Assembly (NCBI GenBank): GCA_910589085.1
Contig: CAJUSG010000017.1
Span: 1 to 39,932 of the forward strand
Direction: 5' to 3'
Length of the DNA: 39,932 nucleotides
DNA from: an uncultured Oscillospiraceae bacterium
Lineage (GTDB): Bacteria > Bacillota > Clostridia > Oscillospirales > Oscillospiraceae
A program made the translations under genes and the position numbers. Numbering within the stretch: the stretch's first letter is position 1; each line of letters begins with the position of its first letter. Positions 8,104 through 15,550 of the stretch are shown here, in pieces. The notes under the pieces are model-generated. The model was not told the DNA's origin and searched no databases. It saw only the letters and a list, made by a program, of their open reading frames with translations.

Positions 8104-8808
8104 ATGGAGCAGGCAAAGATTGGCGCCATCAGCAGCTTTCTGAAAACGACAAATATTTTCCGGGAGGTGCCCCTCCCGGTGCTGGAGGAGGCGGCGGAGC
8201 ACTGCCGCATCTCCCGGCACAAGCGGGGGACGATCCTCTACCGGAAGGGGGACCCGGCCAGCCTGATGTACTTTCTTCAGCAGGGGTATGTGATGGAGCA
8301 GGTGTACTACCGCGAGAGTGTGGACGTCATCATCAAGGTGAAATGCCCGGGGGACTACTTCGGTGAGACGGCGGTGATGACGGATATGGAATATCTCAAC
8401 ACCGCCCTGGTGACGGAGGACTCCTCCCTGGTGGTTATGCCCAAGGGGGTATTTCTTCAGCTGGCCTGGTCCAACCACACCATCTGTCAGGTGGTGATTC
8501 GGGAGCTGGTGGAACGGCTGACAAACAGCGCCCAGAATATGGTCAACTCCATGTATCTGGACGCCCCCGGACGGCTGGCCTTTACCCTCCTGAACCTGAT
8601 GCCCGGGGCGGGACAGGCCCGGAGCGGGGAGCTGCGGGTGACCCAGAGCTCCCTGGCCGCCTCGGCGGGGATGGCCCGTCAGACCGCGGCCGCCATTCTG
8701 GGGGAGTGGCGGAAGGCTGGGTGGATCTCCACCGACCGGGGCCGGCTTTCGGTGCTGGACCTGGACTGCCTGCTGGACCTGATTATGAACAGCGAGCTGC
8801 GCTGCTAG
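8104..8808 (+). CDS. Crp/Fnr-family transcription regulator
   Basis: The 234-residue protein has an N-terminal cyclic-nucleotide-binding-like beta roll (about 20-135: GTILYRKGDPASLMYFLQQG, CPGDYFGETAVM), a dimer helix, and a C-terminal winged helix-turn-helix (about 175-205: TQSSLAASAGMARQTAAAIL) ending in a wing (GWISTDRGRLSVLD). There is no N-terminal Cys cluster, so it is not an oxygen-sensing Fnr of the iron-sulfur type. The effector is unknown. It sits between genes whose promoters share TGTCA-N6-TGACA at -41.5, so it is the obvious candidate activator of the hydrolase, aminotransferase and permease genes. Confidence 0.9.
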   Translation: MEQAKIGAISSFLKTTNIFREVPLPVLEEAAEHCRISRHKRGTILYRKGDPASLMYFLQQGYVMEQVYYRESVDVIIKVKCPGDYFGETAVMTDMEYLNTALVTEDSSLVVMPKGVFLQLAWSNHTICQVVIRELVERLTNSAQNMVNSMYLDAPGRLAFTLLNLMPGAGQARSGELRVTQSSLAASAGMARQTAAAILGEWRKAGWISTDRGRLSVLDLDCLLDLIMNSELRC

Positions 8809-8823
8809 ACAGAACGAAAATCA

Positions 8824-8853
8824 GGGGACCGGTTCCCTGTGGAATCGGTCCCC
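8824..8853 (+). terminator. Terminator after the Crp/Fnr gene
   Basis: A 13-bp stem GGGGACCGGTTCC (8824-8836) pairs with 8841-8853 with one G-T wobble and a CTGT loop, 15 bp past the stop codon. The following T tract is short. Confidence 0.7.
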
Positions 8854-8897
8854 CTTCTGCCGTTGCGGGGCGAAAGATAGAATATTTTGAAAAACTT

Positions 8898-8947
8898 GGC
8901 GTTCTGTCAGATTTCTGACAGACGCCTATCCTTTTTTTGTGTAGATT
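8898..8947 (+). promoter_or_regulatory. Promoter with Crp-type site C (second hydrolase)
   Basis: CTGTCAGATTTCTGACAG (8904-8921) is a perfect 8-2-8 palindrome containing TGTCA-N6-TGACA (8905-8920). TAGATT (8942-8947) fits as -10, giving a start near 8954; the centre of the site is then at -41.5. The palindrome sits inside a longer stem (8898-8910 with 8915-8926) followed by seven T residues, so it may also stop read-through from the regulator gene. Between 8955 and 9118 I see a long leader without an ORF. Confidence 0.65.
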
Positions 8948-9118
8948 AACCGTACAAGGCGCAGAGCAAGGGGATGGCAGAGCCGACGGACACTGTTTGA
9001 CATGGCCATGAAAAATTTTGCCCTGTCGATATGCGAAGTTTCCTCTCTGTACTGATTTCCGAAGGAACGCAGCCGGCTGTCTGGCGCGGCATGACCGAAC
9101 TGAAAAGGAGACACGACT

Positions 9119-10963
9119 ATGAATCAGGAACAATTCAAAGAACTGACCGGACTGTATAAGGTTCCCGTATATTGGGACCGCCGTTACACCAAAAACCTGG
9201 ACCAGCTCTCCAAGCCCATCTACACGGTAGCCCTGGAGAGCGATGTGGAGATTGTCCTGCGGGACGGCTGCAGGATCTACTGCGACGTGTACCACCCCGC
9301 CGAGATTGAACGGGCCCCCGCCCTGATCGCCTGGTCGGCCTACGGCAAGGAGATGCAGGCCATGCGCCACGGTCCGCTGCCCGGAAAGTCCAACTATTTC
9401 GACCACTCCCTGGAGGCGGGCGATATGGACTTCTATGTCCAGCGGGGCTACACCTTCATCATCCCCAACCCCCGGGGCATCGGCAAGAGCGAGGGGGAGT
9501 TCTATGGCATCTACAACCCCCAGGAGCAGGAGGATGTCTACGATGTGGTGGAGTGGGCCGGCACGGAGTGCAAGTGGGGCGACGGCAAGGTGGCCCTCCA
9601 CGGCTACAGCTACTTCGGCATCATCCAGCCCCTGGTGGCGGCCCTCCAGCCCCCCCACCTGACCTGCATCATGCCTTTGAGCTACACGGACGACTACTAT
9701 CAGCACGGCCACTACGGCGGCGTGGCCAACACCTACATGAATATGTACTGGGAGCTGTGCCCCTCCAACAACCCGGTGCCCTGGACCCTCCACGAGGAGG
9801 GGGAGGAGCAGACCAAGGAGCGCATCGCCCAGGCCCAGGAGGACCCGGATATCGCCATCAACTCCTTCTTCAACAAGATCTTCACCACCTGGCCCCCAAA
9901 ATACCACACCTTCTACCTGGACTATCTGATTCACCCCAACGAGGATGACTTCTGGAAGGCCCGCTCCATGAAGTACAAGTATGACAAGCTCACCGTGCCC
10001 ACCTACTTCAAATGCGGCTGGGCCCCCACCGGACGGTGGAGCGCCCCGGTGTTCAACGCCATGAACTCCCAGGACACCAAGTGCTATAAGCGCTGCGGCG
10101 TGATGGAGGGCTACAACGGCATGGAGCTGCCCTACCGCTTTATGGATGAGGAGTGCCTGCGGTGGTACGACCACTGGCTGAAGGGTGTCGACACCGGCAT
10201 CACCGAGGAGCCCCCCATGAAGCTGAACATCATCGGCCGGGGCTACCGCTATGAGCACGAGTACCCCCTGGCCCGCACCGACTGGAAGAAGCTGTATCTC
10301 CACACCTTCCACCAGCTGCGGTGGGAGCCGCCGGTGGAGGGCAAGCTGCCCCCCGACAGCTTTACCCACCGGCCGCCCCACATCACCACCGAGGTGGAGA
10401 CCCTGTGCTACCGCACCGACCGGCTCAGCCAGCCCACCGAGTTTACCGGCCCCATCGAGCTGCACCTCTTTGCCGCCATCGACGCCCCCGATGCCAACAT
10501 CATCGTCAAGCTGTGGCAGATTACTGCCGGCGGCACCCGTATGCCCGTCTGCCGCACCGGCCAGCTCAAGTGCAGCTACCCCCTGGACGAGGAGCAGAGC
10601 CAGATCGGCCGGCCTGTCCACGACTATTCCAAGCGGGTGCCCATTACCCCCGGCGAGATCAGGGAGTATGTGATTGAGGTCAACCCCATCGGCATGGTGT
10701 TCCCAGCCGGGTCCTCCATTGAGCTGGAGATCAAGGCCATGGACAACTTCGAGCACCAGGACGGCGCCTGGGAGGGCAAGATGAGCCACCTGGGCCCCAT
10801 CCCCAGCTGCAATACCGTCAACTATAAGATCTACCGGGATGCGGATTATCCCTCCTATATCCTGCTGCCCTACATTCCATACACCCCCGCCGAAAACTGG
10901 CTCCAGCCGGTGTGCGACGACAATATTGTCATCGGAGGCAGCGGAAAGGGCGCGACCCATTAA
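9119..10963 (+). CDS. CocE/NonD-like alpha/beta hydrolase (peptidase S15 fold), copy 2
   Basis: This 614-residue protein is a close full-length paralogue of the 3744-5564 product and shares its layout: PNPRGIGKSEG, nucleophile elbow LHGYSYFG, RWYDHWLKGVDTGI, and a C-terminal beta domain with GPIELHLFAAID and SQIGRPVHDYSKRVPITPGEIREYV. It also lacks the usual GWYD aspartate (CGWAPTGRW) and the GPWxH histidine (EGYNGMELPYR). AAAAGGAGAC lies eight bases before the ATG. The promoter carries Crp-type site C. A transporter gene follows after a strong hairpin. Two diverged copies under one regulator suggest related substrates such as peptide-like amides or esters, but this is inference. Confidence 0.85.
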   Translation: MNQEQFKELTGLYKVPVYWDRRYTKNLDQLSKPIYTVALESDVEIVLRDGCRIYCDVYHPAEIERAPALIAWSAYGKEMQAMRHGPLPGKSNYFDHSLEAGDMDFYVQRGYTFIIPNPRGIGKSEGEFYGIYNPQEQEDVYDVVEWAGTECKWGDGKVALHGYSYFGIIQPLVAALQPPHLTCIMPLSYTDDYYQHGHYGGVANTYMNMYWELCPSNNPVPWTLHEEGEEQTKERIAQAQEDPDIAINSFFNKIFTTWPPKYHTFYLDYLIHPNEDDFWKARSMKYKYDKLTVPTYFKCGWAPTGRWSAPVFNAMNSQDTKCYKRCGVMEGYNGMELPYRFMDEECLRWYDHWLKGVDTGITEEPPMKLNIIGRGYRYEHEYPLARTDWKKLYLHTFHQLRWEPPVEGKLPPDSFTHRPPHITTEVETLCYRTDRLSQPTEFTGPIELHLFAAIDAPDANIIVKLWQITAGGTRMPVCRTGQLKCSYPLDEEQSQIGRPVHDYSKRVPITPGEIREYVIEVNPIGMVFPAGSSIELEIKAMDNFEHQDGAWEGKMSHLGPIPSCNTVNYKIYRDADYPSYILLPYIPYTPAENWLQPVCDDNIVIGGSGKGATH

Positions 10964-10969
10964 CTTAGT

Positions 10970-11002
10970 CCGCCGGCTCCCACCTTGGGCGGGAGCCGGC
11001 GG
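10970..11002 (+). terminator. Intercistronic hairpin between hydrolase and transporter
   Basis: CCGCCGGCTCCC (10970-10981) pairs with 10991-11002 (12 bp, 9-nt loop). No T tract follows and the transporter ATG is only 25 bp on, so it more likely protects or processes the mRNA, or attenuates the downstream gene, than fully terminates. Confidence 0.5.
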
Positions 11003-11027
11003 CATATTCAGGAAAGGCTGAACTACT

Positions 11028-12215
11028 ATGCCCACTTATACATGGAGCTTCGCCCAGAGCTTTTTGATCTTTCTGATGATCGTGTTTGCCTCGCAGAGCC
11101 TGGCCGCATGGCTGCGCTCCCTGGTTCCCATGCCCCTGTTTTTCGGCGTGTTCTTTGCCGGGGGCTTTGCCCTGGGCTGGCTGCCCCGAGATCTGCTGCT
11201 GGCCTCCAACATGGTGGCGGTGGGCACCATCGCCTTCAATGTGCTGGTGATTCACTCGGGCACCATGGTGGACCTGGCCCTGGTGAGGGTGAAGCGGAAG
11301 GAGGCGCTGACGGCGGTGGGTTCCGCGCTGGTGATGACGGCGGTTCTGCTGCTGGTGCTGCCCCCCCTCATCGGCAGGGACCTGGCCCTGCTGGTGCCGG
11401 GGGCCGTGGTGGGGGGCGGGGCCTCCTGCGCCATCGGCTCCCGCTGGGTGTCCGGCATCCGCCCCGATATCTCCTTCTTTCCTTGGATGATCTTTATGTT
11501 CCAGGGTCTGTTCTCCGTCCCGGTGGTAACCTGGGCGCTGAAAAAGGAGAGCGCCCGTTTGGTGGACGAGCTGTCGGCCCAGCCAGCCGCCCCTCCCGGG
11601 GGAAGACCCGGCCCTGTGGCCCCCGCCTTCGGCCCGGTGGCGAGGATTCCCCAGGTCTACAAGACCCCAGCCTATTACCTGGGGCTGATTATGGCGGCGG
11701 CGGTTTTGAACTACGCCCTTCAGGGTACGGTTCTGGCCGGAATGAACATCAACCTGAATATTACCGCCCTGCTGCTGGGGATTCTGGCGGGCAATCTGGG
11801 CCTGATAGACCGGGCTCCCCTGTTTAAATGTGACAGCTACGGCCTGTTGATTCTCAGCCTGATGGGGCTGATGGCCAACAATCTGGCCAACACGCCTCTG
11901 GATACCCTGCTGTCTCTGACGGCGCCCGTGTTGATTGCCCTGGCCGCCGGAACGGCTGTCTTAACCGCCTGCGGCGCGGGCTTTGCCAGGCTGCTGGGGA
12001 TGAGCCCCTATGAGGGGATCATTCTGGCGATGAACAGCGTGATGGGTTTCCCGGTGAATCAGATGCTGGTGAGCCAGGCGGCAGCCAGTGCGCCGGAACA
12101 TCTGCGGGGTGCGCTTACCGGCCGGCTGACGCCCCTGCTGGGCCTGGGCACCATGCTGGTCTCCAATGGGGTGTCTATTTTTACAATCAGCATCCTGGTC
12201 TCCTTTGTCAAATGA
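11028..12215 (+). CDS. Polytopic membrane transporter, family not identified
   Basis: This 395-residue protein is almost all hydrophobic, with about 10 to 11 membrane helices and one long polar loop near residues 170-215 (KKESARLVDEL ... GGRPGPVAPAFGP). Gly-rich helix breaks such as GAVVGGGASCAIGSRW before the loop and NSVMGFPVNQMLVSQ in the second half suggest an inverted-repeat ion-coupled carrier, GltS-like in general look only. I cannot assign the family or substrate. It is probably cotranscribed with the second CocE-like hydrolase, which suggests it moves that enzyme's substrate or product. A strong bidirectional terminator ends the unit. Confidence 0.75.
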   Translation: MPTYTWSFAQSFLIFLMIVFASQSLAAWLRSLVPMPLFFGVFFAGGFALGWLPRDLLLASNMVAVGTIAFNVLVIHSGTMVDLALVRVKRKEALTAVGSALVMTAVLLLVLPPLIGRDLALLVPGAVVGGGASCAIGSRWVSGIRPDISFFPWMIFMFQGLFSVPVVTWALKKESARLVDELSAQPAAPPGGRPGPVAPAFGPVARIPQVYKTPAYYLGLIMAAAVLNYALQGTVLAGMNINLNITALLLGILAGNLGLIDRAPLFKCDSYGLLILSLMGLMANNLANTPLDTLLSLTAPVLIALAAGTAVLTACGAGFARLLGMSPYEGIILAMNSVMGFPVNQMLVSQAAASAPEHLRGALTGRLTPLLGLGTMLVSNGVSIFTISILVSFVK

Positions 12216-12261
12216 GGCCGGGGAAGAGTCTGCCCTCTGGGTAAGCTGGATTTTCCAGGGA

Positions 12262-12297
12262 GATAAAAAACCTCGCCAACCGGCGAGGTTTTTTATC
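12262..12297. terminator. Strong bidirectional terminator
   Basis: A perfect 16-bp stem (12262-12277 with 12282-12297) with an AACC loop has an AAAAAA/TTTTTT base and a CCTCGCC core. It lies between the convergent transporter and flagellin-like genes; its right end touches the latter's stop codon. Confidence 0.9.
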
Positions 12298-15200
12298 TTA
12301 TTTCAGCAGCTGTCCTACGTCCTCTGTTCCCCGCTTGCCGTGCGTGCGCAGGGCCTGGGAGGGCTGGAGGAGGATGGACTGCCTCATATCCTTCAGAAGG
12401 GTGCTGGCCGTGCCGTCGTCCCGCACAGTGCCGAAATACTGGCAGACGCTGGAGAGACCGCCGAAACTCTGCTCCAGCTGGCTGTACAGCGTGTCGTACA
12501 CCCCCTGGATCTGGGCGACCCAGCGGCGGTCCGCGTCCAGGGTGATTTCGGCCTCCTGGGCGGCCTGACGGGTGGAGAAGTCCAGAGTGTCCAGCTGCAG
12601 CGCCCGGGAGGAGAGGCGGAACTGGGGCAGGGTTACAGAGTCCTCGCCTATGCGCAGACAGACGCCCGTCCGGGTTGAGAGCCGGGCGGTTCCAATGTCC
12701 GCGCCGCCGGATATGAGGACCTGTCCGCAGCCGCCGAAGAGGCAGGCTCCGATGTCCGCCCCAGGGTTGCCGCCCAGGGCCTTTGTGATCCGGGCGGTTC
12801 CGGTAATCAGGATGTCGCCGCACTCCCCCTGAACGCCGGCGCCGATGGCGGCGGCGTGACAGGTGGCTGAGGCGGTGACCGTGCCGCCCCGGATGACAAT
12901 GTCACCCACCGGAGCCCCCAGCCCTGCGCCAATGCCGGCGCCGCCGCTTTTGCCGCCGGTGGAGGTGACTGTGCCGCCGGTCATGGTAATCGGCCCCATA
13001 AAGCCCCGCTTACCGGCGCCGATGCCTGCGCCGCCGCCGGTCCCCGCGGCGGTGATGACGCCGCCCAGGATAAAAATCCGGCTGCTCTGGATTCGGCTGC
13101 CGCCGCTGTCCCGGCCGATGCCCGCGCCGTCGGCGCCGCCGATGGCGGTGAGGGTTCCGATGGGCGCGTCACTTCCGGCGGGGAGACGGGCGCTGTCGAT
13201 GTGCAGGGTGGTGCCGTCCCCCAGGGAGATGCCGGCGCAGCCGGCGCCGCTCTCAAAGATGTTATCCGTTCCGCCGTCCAGAAGGAGGGTTATGTCATTT
13301 TCACAGCCCAGGCTCAGCGCCCTGCCGGAGGAAACCCGGCAGACAACGCCGCCCAGGGTCAACTCCATAGCGCCGATGCGGTCGGCCAGAGAAATCCTGC
13401 CGCTGAAGGGGCTGCAGGCCGCGTCCGTTCCGGGGCCGCCGGCGACGGCGGTCACCTGAGAGGACAGGATATGGAGCGTGTGGGACTCCTCCTCGTAGAT
13501 CCAATCCCGTCCTGCCTCGCCGCCGGTGATGGTGAAGGGGTTGGGATACATGGATATCTCCTCAAACGCCTCGGTCTGCCGGTTCCAGAGCAGGTACGCG
13601 TAGCGGGTTTTGGGGCGTCCGGCCTGGTCTCTGCCCTGGATGACCAAGGTGTGGATGGGGGAGCCCTGATCCCCCCTGGCCAGCCAGAGCCGGGCGGGGT
13701 CGGGGAGGTGATTGGCCCAGAGGGACAGCTTGGTGCCGTCCGCCGACAGGGAGGTGATGCCGCTCCAGCCGGGAAGGAGGGCCTTCCAGACGAGATCGAA
13801 GAACTCCATTGGCCTTCCGGCGGCATCCCGCACGCTGTCCGCCGGGGCTGCCAGAAGGACGGGGCCGTCTGCCAGCACGGGGACCGCCAGGGTGGTGGGC
13901 CGGTCCTCCCCTTCGACTGCCGCCGCTGTGCCCGGAGCAAGGTGGAGAACACCTCCCACTTGGCTGTGGAGAACGCCGATTTTCAGCTGTCCGCCGCCCA
14001 GCGTGAGCGAGGTCTTTTCCCCCAGCCGGAGCTGCTCCACCGTGCTGTCCCCCGTGCTGAATACCTGGGGAGCGGGGCCGTCCGCCATGAGCAGCGGCAG
14101 GCGCGCGGACTGGAGGGTTACCCTTCCGGAGCCGGTGAGAAGAACCGTCCCCTGCGCGGTTCCCCGGAGAATCACATCCGCCGGCCCGTCAATGGTCAGC
14201 ACCCCGGAGGAGGAGTCGTAGGATACCCCGGAGAGGTCGCGGCCCATCACCTGCAGCCCTCCCAGCTGAAGGGTGGAGGCCGGACCTGGGGCGGCCTCGG
14301 CCGGGGCAGGTGCGTCCGCACTGCCTCCCAGCTCCGGAATGGCGGGGGCTTCAGCCCCCTGTACGGCGTTGAGCAGGCCCATGAGAAGCTCCAGATTCAT
14401 CCCCTCCATCCCCGGGAAAAGGGAGACCATCGGGAGCGTGGGGACGGGAGAGGCTCCGCTGTCGGACAGCAGCAGGTTGACGAGAAAGTCCTGGAGCCCC
14501 GGGGCGGTGCCGCCGGCGAATTGCTCCTGAAAATCCAGAATACTGGTAAATTTTCCGTCGGTGAGAAGGGAGACGGCCTGATCGGGCGGCATCCCTTCGG
14601 CCACCTTTTCCAGCAGACGCTGGAGCCCCTCCAGCGCCTGGATGGGGTCCAGCTCACCCGAGAGGTCGCTGCCGGCGATGACCGCGCCCAGGTACAGGGC
14701 GGCCAGGTAGCCGACGGTGTCGCTGTCCTCCGGGGAGATGTTCGCGATGGCGGCCAGTAGCTGTTCGGGGCTGGCGGTTTTGTCCAGCCCCAGCCGGGCC
14801 AGCAGCTGCTCCGGGGTGAGGGGGGACTGGACCATTGCCCGCATCAGCCAGTCGGGCAGGGGCTGGACCAGGGCCTGGCGGTCGGCGGTCTCACCGGTGA
14901 CGGCAAAGAGCAGGGTCTCCAGCCCGTCCTCGATGCCGGCGCCCTCGTCAAGAAACAGCTGGGTGTCTCCGGTGGAGGCGCTGCCCACAATCCGGTCGAT
15001 CTCCTTTAAAAGCCGCTCCAGCTCTGCCTGGAGGGCGGCGCGGTCGGGCTCCCCCTCGCCGGCGGCACTCCGGGCCAGCTCGGCCATGCGCTCCAGGCCG
15101 TCCTGTACCTCGGCCAGGGCGGCCTCACCCCTCTGGAGGGTCCGGCGGCTCTCGCGGGAGTGGCTTTCGGCCTGACTGACCCTGGTCATCAGCTGGCGCA

Positions 15201-15333
15201 GGGTCTCTGATATGGTGAAGCCAGGGGCCTTTGCCACACCCTGGCTCCGGCTGCTCCCGGTCTGCTTTTCCGTTTTGACCTGATATCGGGGGACGGTAAA
15301 TCCCCTGTTTCTGCGTATTGCCAATTCACCCAT
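12298..15333 (-). CDS. Giant flagellin-like protein with a glycine-rich beta-helix insert
   Basis: The 1011-residue protein has flagellin-like ends. Residues about 40-130 (ISETLRQLMTRVSQAESHSR, GEAALAEVQDGLERMAELA, then ELERLLKEIDRI) match the N-terminal helices of flagellin, where AISEKMRAQI and EGALxExxxxLQRMREL are usual. Residues about 914-1011 (LDFSTRQAAQEAEITLD, then LLKDMRQSILLQPSQAL and EDVGQLLK) match the C-terminal domain. The extreme N-terminal D0 segment (MRINxNxxA) is replaced by a basic stretch. The middle has a proline/glycine-rich part and, at about 640-905, repeats of the GAGIGAG...GDIVIRGGTVTA type, as in right-handed beta-helix or Cthe_2159-like carbohydrate-binding proteins. 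No signal peptide is seen, as in flagellins. The start has GGAGG eight bases upstream. No other flagellar gene is in the window. Confidence 0.75.
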   Translation of the reverse strand: MGELAIRRNRGFTVPRYQVKTEKQTGSSRSQGVAKAPGFTISETLRQLMTRVSQAESHSRESRRTLQRGEAALAEVQDGLERMAELARSAAGEGEPDRAALQAELERLLKEIDRIVGSASTGDTQLFLDEGAGIEDGLETLLFAVTGETADRQALVQPLPDWLMRAMVQSPLTPEQLLARLGLDKTASPEQLLAAIANISPEDSDTVGYLAALYLGAVIAGSDLSGELDPIQALEGLQRLLEKVAEGMPPDQAVSLLTDGKFTSILDFQEQFAGGTAPGLQDFLVNLLLSDSGASPVPTLPMVSLFPGMEGMNLELLMGLLNAVQGAEAPAIPELGGSADAPAPAEAAPGPASTLQLGGLQVMGRDLSGVSYDSSSGVLTIDGPADVILRGTAQGTVLLTGSGRVTLQSARLPLLMADGPAPQVFSTGDSTVEQLRLGEKTSLTLGGGQLKIGVLHSQVGGVLHLAPGTAAAVEGEDRPTTLAVPVLADGPVLLAAPADSVRDAAGRPMEFFDLVWKALLPGWSGITSLSADGTKLSLWANHLPDPARLWLARGDQGSPIHTLVIQGRDQAGRPKTRYAYLLWNRQTEAFEEISMYPNPFTITGGEAGRDWIYEEESHTLHILSSQVTAVAGGPGTDAACSPFSGRISLADRIGAMELTLGGVVCRVSSGRALSLGCENDITLLLDGGTDNIFESGAGCAGISLGDGTTLHIDSARLPAGSDAPIGTLTAIGGADGAGIGRDSGGSRIQSSRIFILGGVITAAGTGGGAGIGAGKRGFMGPITMTGGTVTSTGGKSGGAGIGAGLGAPVGDIVIRGGTVTASATCHAAAIGAGVQGECGDILITGTARITKALGGNPGADIGACLFGGCGQVLISGGADIGTARLSTRTGVCLRIGEDSVTLPQFRLSSRALQLDTLDFSTRQAAQEAEITLDADRRWVAQIQGVYDTLYSQLEQSFGGLSSVCQYFGTVRDDGTASTLLKDMRQSILLQPSQALRTHGKRGTEDVGQLLK

Positions 15334-15352
15334 TCCGGCCGCCTCCTTCCGC

Positions 15353-15400
15353 CCATCGGCAGATCATTGAAAATTATTTGGTCTCTATAGATATCGTCAA
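15353..15400 (-). promoter_or_regulatory. Candidate promoters of the flagellin-like gene
   Basis: On the minus strand TTGACG (15400-15395), 16 bp, AATAAT (15378-15373) fits a vegetative promoter. Closer to the gene, CAAA (15380-15377), 16 bp, GCCGATGG (15360-15353) resembles a motility sigma-28 promoter (TAAA-N15-GCCGATAA), although its start would fall almost on the ribosome-binding site. Neither is certain. Confidence 0.35.
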
Positions 15401-15514
15401 ATTGTATGGAAAAGATAACCCGGCGTTTGATTTCCCGCCAGGTTAGATGTTTTTTACAAAACCGGAGGGAAAAAAACTCCCTTTTACCCTCTAGTATCGG
15501 GGGAGAAAATCACG

Positions 15515-15520
15515 TATAAT
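15515..15520 (+). promoter_or_regulatory. Consensus -10 of the carbamoylase-pyr operon
   Basis: TATAAT at 15515-15520 lies 30 bp before the first start codon. There is no convincing -35 at the right distance, which suggests an activated promoter. Just upstream, GGAGGG (15463-15468) and CTCCCTT (15477-15483) around an A tract could form a small hairpin. I see no PyrR-type leader structure of the usual length. Confidence 0.45.
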
Positions 15521-15550
15521 GGAGAAATCAGAGAGGAGGAATTATTTTTT

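Noticed and set aside
8783..11035. 750-codon minus-strand ORF opposite the second hydrolase
   Set aside because: It is antisense to the paralogous hydrolase, has no family motif and covers the promoter; long antisense frames are common at this GC content.
13201..14760. 519-codon plus-strand ORF opposite the flagellin-like gene
   Set aside because: The minus-strand frame has flagellin-like ends, a ribosome-binding site and terminators. The plus-strand frame has none of these.
15334..15550. PyrR-type attenuator before the pyr genes
   Set aside because: The distance between the -10 and the first start is about 30 bp, too short for the terminator, antiterminator and PyrR-binding loop of a classical leader.
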